From: Zygaena filipendulae
Lineage: Eukaryota > Arthropoda > Insecta > Lepidoptera > Zygaenidae
Direction: 5' to 3'
DNA: 64,000 nucleotides
Assembly (NCBI GenBank): GCA_907165275.2
Contig: OU015662.1
Span: 7,881,501-7,945,500 of the forward strand
Of this stretch, positions 57,525-64,000 are shown piece after piece. Under the pieces are notes generated by a model. It saw only the letters and a program-made list of their open reading frames with translations, ran no database searches and had not been told where the DNA came from. Positions within the stretch are counted from its first letter, which is position 1; each line of letters starts with the position of its first letter. The position numbers were made by a program, and so were the translations under genes.

Positions 57525-57671
57525 CTTTGTCAAAGTGTCATCGCTAAATTTATAATAAATTTTTTGCCCTGTCTGTGACTTATTTTTTTTTCTATTAGGA
57601 TTATTTATTTTAATAATTTTTGACTGATGTGTTTTATTCCAATTTTTGTGAAAAATCTGTTGTAATGACAT
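57525..57671 (-). CDS. Candidate first coding exon of an unrecognised gene
   Basis: On the minus strand ATG at 57671 opens 49 codons, MSLQQIFHKNWNKTHQSK ... KIYYKFSDDTLTK, Lys/Asn-rich. It ends in phase 0 at AAG|GTTAGT (intron from 57524). No matching second exon was found on the minus strand to the left, where gene 3 lies on the other strand. It may be chance or a transposase remnant. Confidence 0.22.
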
Positions 57672-57702
57672 AAACTTGATAATTACCTAATATTTATTTA
57701 TT

Positions 57703-57918
57703 TACTAGCTGTTCCCCGCGGTTTCACACACGTTAATTTCGGAGTTCTCGCGGGAATTCCGGGACAAAAAGTACTCTATGTCCTTCTCTGTACTCTTGAC
57801 AATGTGTGTGCAAAATTTCATGATGATCAGTTGAACCATGAAGGTGTGAAAGCGTAAGAGACAGAAAGACAGACAGATTGACAGATAAGTTACTTTCGCA
57901 TTTATAATATTAGTAAGG
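57703..57918 (+). repeat. CTAGCTGT family copy, near full length
   Basis: actagctgttccccgcggtt at the left, agttctcgcgggaattccgg, aaatttcatgatgatcagtt, then atttataatattagtaagg at the right: the best example of the family's complete order. Confidence 0.85.
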
Positions 57919-59019
57919 ATTTATTTCACCACTAGCAGCACAATTAGCTAAATCATAATAATAGTGAAATGTCAGACAGTTTATTAACAATTGAATTTGA
58001 TAGTATAAATATCTTCATGCTCATATTTTTAGCACTATAAAACTATAATGTGATTGAAAGGTACCTACTGTTTAAATTTATAGAACTAAATTATCTTCGA
58101 ATAAATTGCAAAAATAAAATGTAGGTATTGCTTGAAGTAAGTTTGGTGACCGGATTGACGCAAGTGGCCAGTCCGCAGTCATTACTATATACCGCTCTGT
58201 AAGTCACAATGTTTTCAGTAAGTGCAAACCACGGACCTGTATGCGGACTTTGTGTAATGAATCGAATATCGAGTTTTGATTTCAAGTCTGGTATTTTATG
58301 ACATTAGACGAGGCGACCCAGGAAGTGACGTCCAAAGAAAAATTTTACTTACCAACTATATAATATCTATAAAAAAGGTCTGGTTTTTGTTATAGTTTCT
58401 GAAGATGACGGTTCATAATTAAATTTTTTAGAATACTTGAAGCCATCGACATTTTTACTACGCTCAAATGGAAAAAATATCAAAATAATTCCAACTCCGA
58501 AACAATAAAATTATAATAATAATAATAATATATTTCCAACACATATAAATGGGGTTAATTTGGAAATACACCAGAATTAACGTGATTACATTATGTATGT
58601 CATGATCCAAAGAAGTGTCCTGTATTAAAACAAAACAAATAAAACTCTTAACATTAAACAAAAATTATTAAACATTCAGTACCGTTACTTTCTGCCGTAT
58701 TTGGATATCAGTTCGGTTAAGAGTTACGGTTATAGCGGTCACCTCCTGACAGTAACTTCCGGTAGACACGCCCGCCCTCCAATATCCGGCTCGATACTAA
58801 CATTTATTATTTAAGTACAAAGTATATTGAAAGACACCCCCCCCCCCCCCCCCCTTTAACTTTATTTTTTTAATAATATATAATATGTTTCCGTTAATAT
58901 GAGATGCAATTTGACTGCTTTTATTTATTTTCTACTAGCTTCATACGTATTGCCACAGATAATATAATACTATACTAGGTAATTAGCCTATTTAGGTTTC
59001 TCTTAGGAACTATTTATTT
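57919..59019. other. No gene seen; C18 run
   Basis: A run of about 18 C lies at 58837-58854. Open frames in the stretch have no motif. Confidence 0.5.
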
Positions 59020-59195
59020 CTTTACCAGCGGTTTCACCCGCGGTAATTTCGGTGGTCCTGCCGGAATTCCGCGATAAAAAATACCCCTGGCAACGTGCAT
59101 GCAAAATTTCATGATGATCGATTGAGCCGTTAAGGCGTGAAAGCGTAGCAAACAAACAAACAAACTTACTTTCATATTTATAATATTAGTAAGAA
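59020..59195 (+). repeat. CTAGCTGT family copy, 5' end worn
   Basis: ccagcggtttcacccgcggt, ggaattccgcgataaaaaat, tgatcgattgagccgttaag, then atttataatattagtaagaa. Confidence 0.8.
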
Positions 59196-60666
59196 TGTAC
59201 AGTAACCTGTTTATATTACATGACACTTTCCAGCTCGGAACTATGACAATATGTGTAAAAAATCACGTCAATTCGTTAGTCCGTACAGGAATCCAAAGAA
59301 CAAAACAACAGAATTTATATTATTTGTATTCTAAATGCAAACCTTGTTGTAGTGATGTAATATCAGACCGCATTACGGTAATAACTGGCCGCGTAAAGGT
59401 CCAACATAAGGCCACGTCACGTCACTACAGCTTTGCCAGTTGGATGTACCTACTCAGCTCCGGACCACAAATCACGGGGCGGGTCGTAAATCGAACGGGG
59501 TTAAACTGACGAACGACACGTGAGCCGTATTACATAAATTTATTATGTTACAACCCTTGTGCCTTTATAAAGAATTTTATGGAGACTTTAGTCTTACTAT
59601 ACCTACGTGAGCTTACGTTTTTATAACACCTTTTTAAACTCTACTTAAACCTCGACTGAAAGTAATTTTAAAATGTATAAGCGACATCTATAAAATCTCC
59701 AAGTATTTACGTTTATGAACTCTTATTATTCTATACTTTACCTTATATAACAAAACTCCGCTATTATATGTATTTCCATATGATTTTTGCAGATATAGAC
59801 AAACGAACAATGAGCATTTCGATATAAGTATTATATAGGTAGGTTTAAAATTGAATATAATCATTTTTATTGTAAGAGGAGACGTCGACGACGAAGAGAA
59901 GAACCCATAAGAACAGATTTGCCGGTAACGTTGTGGGTCGAGTGGGAGTGGTACCTATAGGTATATAATACTCGTAAAATGAAAGAAATACAAGCCATCC
60001 GCATCCGAGTGATATTATTATGTCATTTCAGTGCTACTAGAGGTGCTGACTTTCGAGTCTAGTTCTAGCTCCAGTGCCTGAGCAGTGAGCACCAAGTGGA
60101 CAGCACCAGCCGCCTACAGCTAACAATCTTGATGCAGCTATTTAAAGCGTAACTTTACCTGTTCGCTTCGCTGACTAGGTACCTACTCAACAAAACTTTT
60201 TTTTGTTTTACTTTGAGCAAAACTTTCAATCAGATTTATTTTATTTCTCTAGTTTATTTCTGTCTCTAGTTTATTTTTACACATTTAATGTTATTCCATG
60301 ACCCTTTTTAACTTTATTAACTGTTTGAGTAGTTTTTTATCCAGTAGGCAGTTGTTTACCAAAACTTTCAGATGAAAGTTTGAATGGAAAAATAAATTTA
60401 GCTAAGTAGTTACACATCACAGAATCCATATTCACATAATAAATATATTCTATAGTTATGTATTTAATAAAATTGTATTTAGATATATCTTTTCACTTAA
60501 GTTTATTAGCATATGTACGTATCCCAGAGGTTGCAAAGATCATATAATATGATTGAACTTTAATAACAATCTTCACGAGCAGAGAAGACAGTAATATTGT
60601 GATGACCCGAAACTCAAAGCATAGGTACTTAAAGTATTTCATAATCCAGTTGACCGGAGTGCCAGG
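59196..60666. other. No gene seen
   Basis: Open frame 59195-59509 starts in the repeat edge and has no recognised domain. The remainder is AT-rich with a GC-richer patch at 59880-60110 that gives no convincing exon. Confidence 0.45.
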
Positions 60667-60793
60667 CAAAGAAGAAAAAGAAGAAGAAAATACATTTATT
60701 TCAGCACAACACACAAGAAAAAAAAACAAACATCAACAGTGCCTAATGTAAAGAGACATAGATAATATCTCTTGCATGCTCTGCCGAAAGGGT
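60667..60793 (-). repeat. Dispersed retroelement tail, copy 2
   Basis: gaa repeats then aaaatacatttatttcagca, acatcaacagtgcctaatgt and ttgcatgctctgccgaaagg; nearly identical to 37338-37455. Confidence 0.7.
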
Positions 60794-62173
60794 AGTCTAT
60801 ATACGAGGTTAAACCAATACATACAGTTTGTAACGCTTACTTAGGTTAGGGGTTATATTTCAATGTAATACCATATTTAGTTGGGCCGCAATGTATAATT
60901 AAGGTTATTAATGGATATTAATTTACAATCAAATGAACCGACGGTATTTAAGATTTCCATTTTTACAGTTTTTACTCCCATACGTATATAGACGTAAGAC
61001 GTTTGTGTCTCGTTAAAAATTTGGAAACTTTAAAATTAACCTTCAATCTACATCATAATATAATAATAATACAAATACCATAATATTACGTAGTACCATT
61101 CTCTTTGCTTGTTCTAACGAACAATATAGGCTAGGGAAAAAACCGTTTGGTATTTCGAAGCGCACGCAAAAATCGACTTTAAATACAATGGAACTAGTGA
61201 TTTCAGCGGTGGAAAAAAGCAAAAATCACCCCGACAACGTAATCCCGCACTTAATTAAAAACTTCACAACAGGTTGCTTCCCGCTGTGTTTGTGAATAAC
61301 GGCGTATATTGTTACCACTTTTGCATGTTACACTTTGGTTACGAGATGGAGTAGGTACATGCTTGATAATATTGTACTTATAGATAAAAAATCTCACATT
61401 TCGATACTATTTGCTCATGAAGCTACATAGTTAAGCTAGTTGGTATGTGTGGTAAGATTTCACAAAATTAAAATTAAAATTTAGTGCCATTCAAACGCAT
61501 ACGATTCTCTTTCTTTAGATACATGATACATCTAAAAAGTCTCAATCTCTCTCTCCCTCTGTCTAAAAAGACTTAAAGGACAGAGATATCATTCGGTAAT
61601 GATTCATTCGGAATACATAATTCATCTACAGCAGGTTTGTAGCTTGTATGCACATCCATATTACCTAATTCACCCTTCATGTTATGTTGCTATCACTTGC
61701 TATGGTTTAATAATTGACATCGTTTTGTTCGTTTATGAAGCAAGCGCATATTATATAGCAATTGGAGTACATGCGGCAACAGTGGCCTAAATAATTATGT
61801 GACCAGCTGGATATGCAACAGATTTTAGTCTCAATCAATCAATAGTCAAGATCGAATGACGTGGTAACTTAGTTCTCGTTTCATTATTTTTTAGGGGAAA
61901 AATATTATTTCAAATGAACGAGATAAACCACATCTAAAATTCAATTTCAGTTAAGTAAACGCACTGCAAGAAACGCGTTTGTTAATTTTGTATTTCTATC
62001 AGAATGAGATTATTTTTTCATGGGAAAGGTTTCTGAGGAAATTCTAATAAAGATTATTAAAATTTCCTCGCTGAAGAAGACCCTGCCCTGCTGTCGCCTT
62101 TAAATTTTTAATAAATTCATCTTTCACGCCTCCTTCCACATCTAGCTACGTCATGCCACTTTAGCTACTAAAG
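60794..62173. other. No gene seen
   Basis: AT-rich with no repeats having clear ends and no exon. The open frame 61599-61790 has no motif. Confidence 0.45.
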
Positions 62174-62360
62174 CCCCTCTTGCCAAGTTGACAATCTATA
62201 ATCGTTATCGCATAGAACTAAGGGACGAATTGTCATGTCACGTGGTCACGTAAAATCATCCAATCATAAGTCCAGTTTTGCGTGACCACGTGACAGCACA
62301 ATTCTATTCCTTAGTTTTCTGTGCGATAACGATCATCTATTATCAACTTGGATAAGGGGG
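62174..62360. mobile_element. 187-bp foldback MITE with paired CACGTGGTCACG motifs
   Basis: Left arm cccctcttgccaagttga ... atcgttatcgca ... gtcacgtggtcacg; right arm cgtgaccacgtgac ... gcgataacgat ... tcaacttggataaggggg. The arms pair along almost the whole element, leaving a short loop near 62265. Part of the right arm recurs at 22210-22270. The exact ends are not fixed by a duplication. Confidence 0.75.
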
Positions 62361-62621
62361 CTGTTGAGTAGGGTATATACTAAGAACGGACTTATTGATT
62401 TTAACTTTGTCATAGAATGTATTATAATAACTATTAAATTATACACAAAAACTTAAAACGGACTTACGTTAGCTACATATATTTATAGGTAGTATACGTT
62501 ATACCTTTACAACAGCTGTTATTTGATAAGTGTCTTTGATAAGAGTTGTATGTTTTTTTAAATTAGGCAGTTATGAAATTAAAAATTTCCAACTTCAACT
62601 TCTAGCTCGATTTGCTATCCT

Positions 62622-62793
62622 ATAATATTGTAAATGCGAATTTGAGTTTGTTTGTTATTTGGTTTTTATTATACGCTTTCACCCTTAACTCGACTGATCA
62701 TCATGAAATTTTGCGTACACGTTGTCAGGGATACTAAAAAAGGCATAGGGAACTTCGAAATTAACGCACGTGAAACCACTGGGAATAGCTAGT
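62622..62793 (-). repeat. CTAGCTGT family copy, internally deleted
   Basis: tataatattgtaaatgcgaa, gatcatcatgaaattttgcg, then gaaccactgggaatagctagt-type right end; the gggaattcc core is missing. Confidence 0.72.
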
Positions 62794-63235
62794 ATAAAAT
62801 AAATACAACTGTCAGCTTGAACTTGGCTTAACACGCTACCGCGTGTCTAGATAAACCAGTCAGTACTAATCAGCGTTCATACGAGGTCAATTTAGTCTTT
62901 GAAAATCCAAGATTAGTTCTTATTAGTAAAAAGGCTTGAACACTGACTGTAACGTTAGGTATACTTTATCTCATTAATATTTTGCTAGAGACCCGCAGAG
63001 CACGTCCGCTCCCGGCGAACGCTCGTTGCAAATGCGAATCTAATGCCACCATAAATCGCAACGCTATCCTCCCTACATCTAAACCTTAGAATCAAGGACT
63101 TGAATTAGTAGATATCGATTAACAAATGCGAATTTCATTGTATATGCTATCTTGACACGAAACATACCACTTATCTGTGTCTATTTATATATTTGTAGGT
63201 ACCTACCTGATCTATGTTGCATTGCTACAAAAAGA

Positions 63236-63418
63236 AAATATTTTTTGTTGTTTGTTTGTTCTTTTGTAATGAATAAACTCAATAACGACTCAACCGATTT
63301 TAACATTCTTTCACTTATCTAGTGTTGCTTATGGACATAGGGTATCTACCTCCTTTTTTACCCGGAATTCTCACGGAAACTCTGAAATCAAAGCTATTGA
63401 AACCGTGGGTGATCAACT
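63236..63418 (-). repeat. CTAGCTGT family copy, diverged
   Basis: gttgtttgtttgttcttttg, cgactcaaccgattttaaca, ggaattctcacggaaactct, then gatcaactag at the right. Confidence 0.65.
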
Positions 63419-64000
63419 AGAATGTATCACATGATCGGTCTTCATAAAAAAAATGTAAAATTTAGCCCCAAACCTATGTTTTTACGTCATTTTATTATGA
63501 AAATGAAATATTTCTCTACATTGGTTCTACGCGAGATACTACAAGCTACGACTGCTACGAGCGAGTGCGCGCTACGCCACGAGTTCTTCCGCTCGCATTT
63601 GGCATACATTACTCAGACAGTGCGCTTTCTACGAAATTAAATTTTGATGGTCGCTTGGATAAAGTCGGCTAAGCAGATTTTTAATAAAAGTAAAACTTCT
63701 TAAACGGATTTTCTTTTTTCCTTTTTGAAAGAATGTACAAACAATGTTAAACAAGTATTTAAATGCAAGCAGATATAAAACGACGTTCTTTAATGTTAAA
63801 GACGTTAATTTGAAAACCCGTAAAAAGAATTCCGAAAAAGTAATAATATGCGTATGTAATATAACCACGGTAGTTTCCTCAAAGGAGATATGGAGTAACT
63901 TTAGTCTTTAAATGAGGACAACACCAGCTGTAGTTTAAGCCGGGTACACACGTGCATACTTACTTATTTGTACGTAGCCGTATTTTGTTGTTCAAACAGC
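63419..64000. other. No gene seen
   Basis: A ctacgactgctacgagcgag block at 63546-63570 echoes the gctacg-rich patch at 36740-36800. The open frames lack motifs. Confidence 0.45.

Overview
The window is nuclear DNA of a moth or butterfly (Lepidoptera). It is AT-rich and intron-rich, with genes split into short exons by GT-AG introns. It is crowded with small repeats that I recognise as typical of lepidopteran genomes: the CTAGCTGT...CCCGCGGGAATTCC family, the AACCGACTTCCAAAAAGGAGG family and tRNA-like SINEs. No bacterial operon, rRNA gene, CRISPR array or functional tRNA gene was seen.

Left part (1.7-9.8 kb, + strand): the 3' half of a couch potato (cpo) / RBPMS / mec-8 type RNA-binding protein gene. 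Five exons (1669-1746, 2674-2727, 2816-2878, 4194-4335, 5374-5546) give a complete first RRM and a C-terminal tail ending in TGA at 5517. That stop reads TGA CTA G, the known readthrough context. The exon stays open for nine more codons to a GTAAGT donor in phase 0, and the next exon (6905-7119) opens in phase 0 into a Pro/Ala/His linker and a second RRM, completed by 9141-9351. The simplest reading is a short one-RRM protein and a readthrough two-RRM protein. The 3' end has two possible forms: read-through of the 9352 donor to a stop at 9522 with AATAAA at 9549, or splicing to an exon at 9746.

Middle (10-51 kb): essentially gene-poor and repeat-rich. It holds about 30 copies of one interspersed family and several MITE-like elements with visible terminal inverted repeats and target-site duplications (8 bp hAT type; TA type). 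It also holds a 5'-truncated LINE carrying an RNase H domain with a 14-bp target-site duplication (28465-29284), and a broken CR1/jockey-like LINE on the minus strand with ORF1, endonuclease and reverse transcriptase pieces (31.7-35.4 kb). A foldback element caps the 3' end of that LINE.

Right part (51-57 kb): three small, unrecognised genes for Pro/His-rich disordered proteins. Two are on the minus strand (51485-52657 and 54436-54944) and one on the plus strand (56653-56948). Each has its body in a last exon that begins with two bases and then ATG, followed by an AATAAA signal. One has a textbook TATA/initiator pair and a 63-nt noncoding first exon. They look like a local paralogous cluster and are the best candidate for an undescribed gene family. 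The remainder (57-64 kb) holds repeats and one weak candidate exon.
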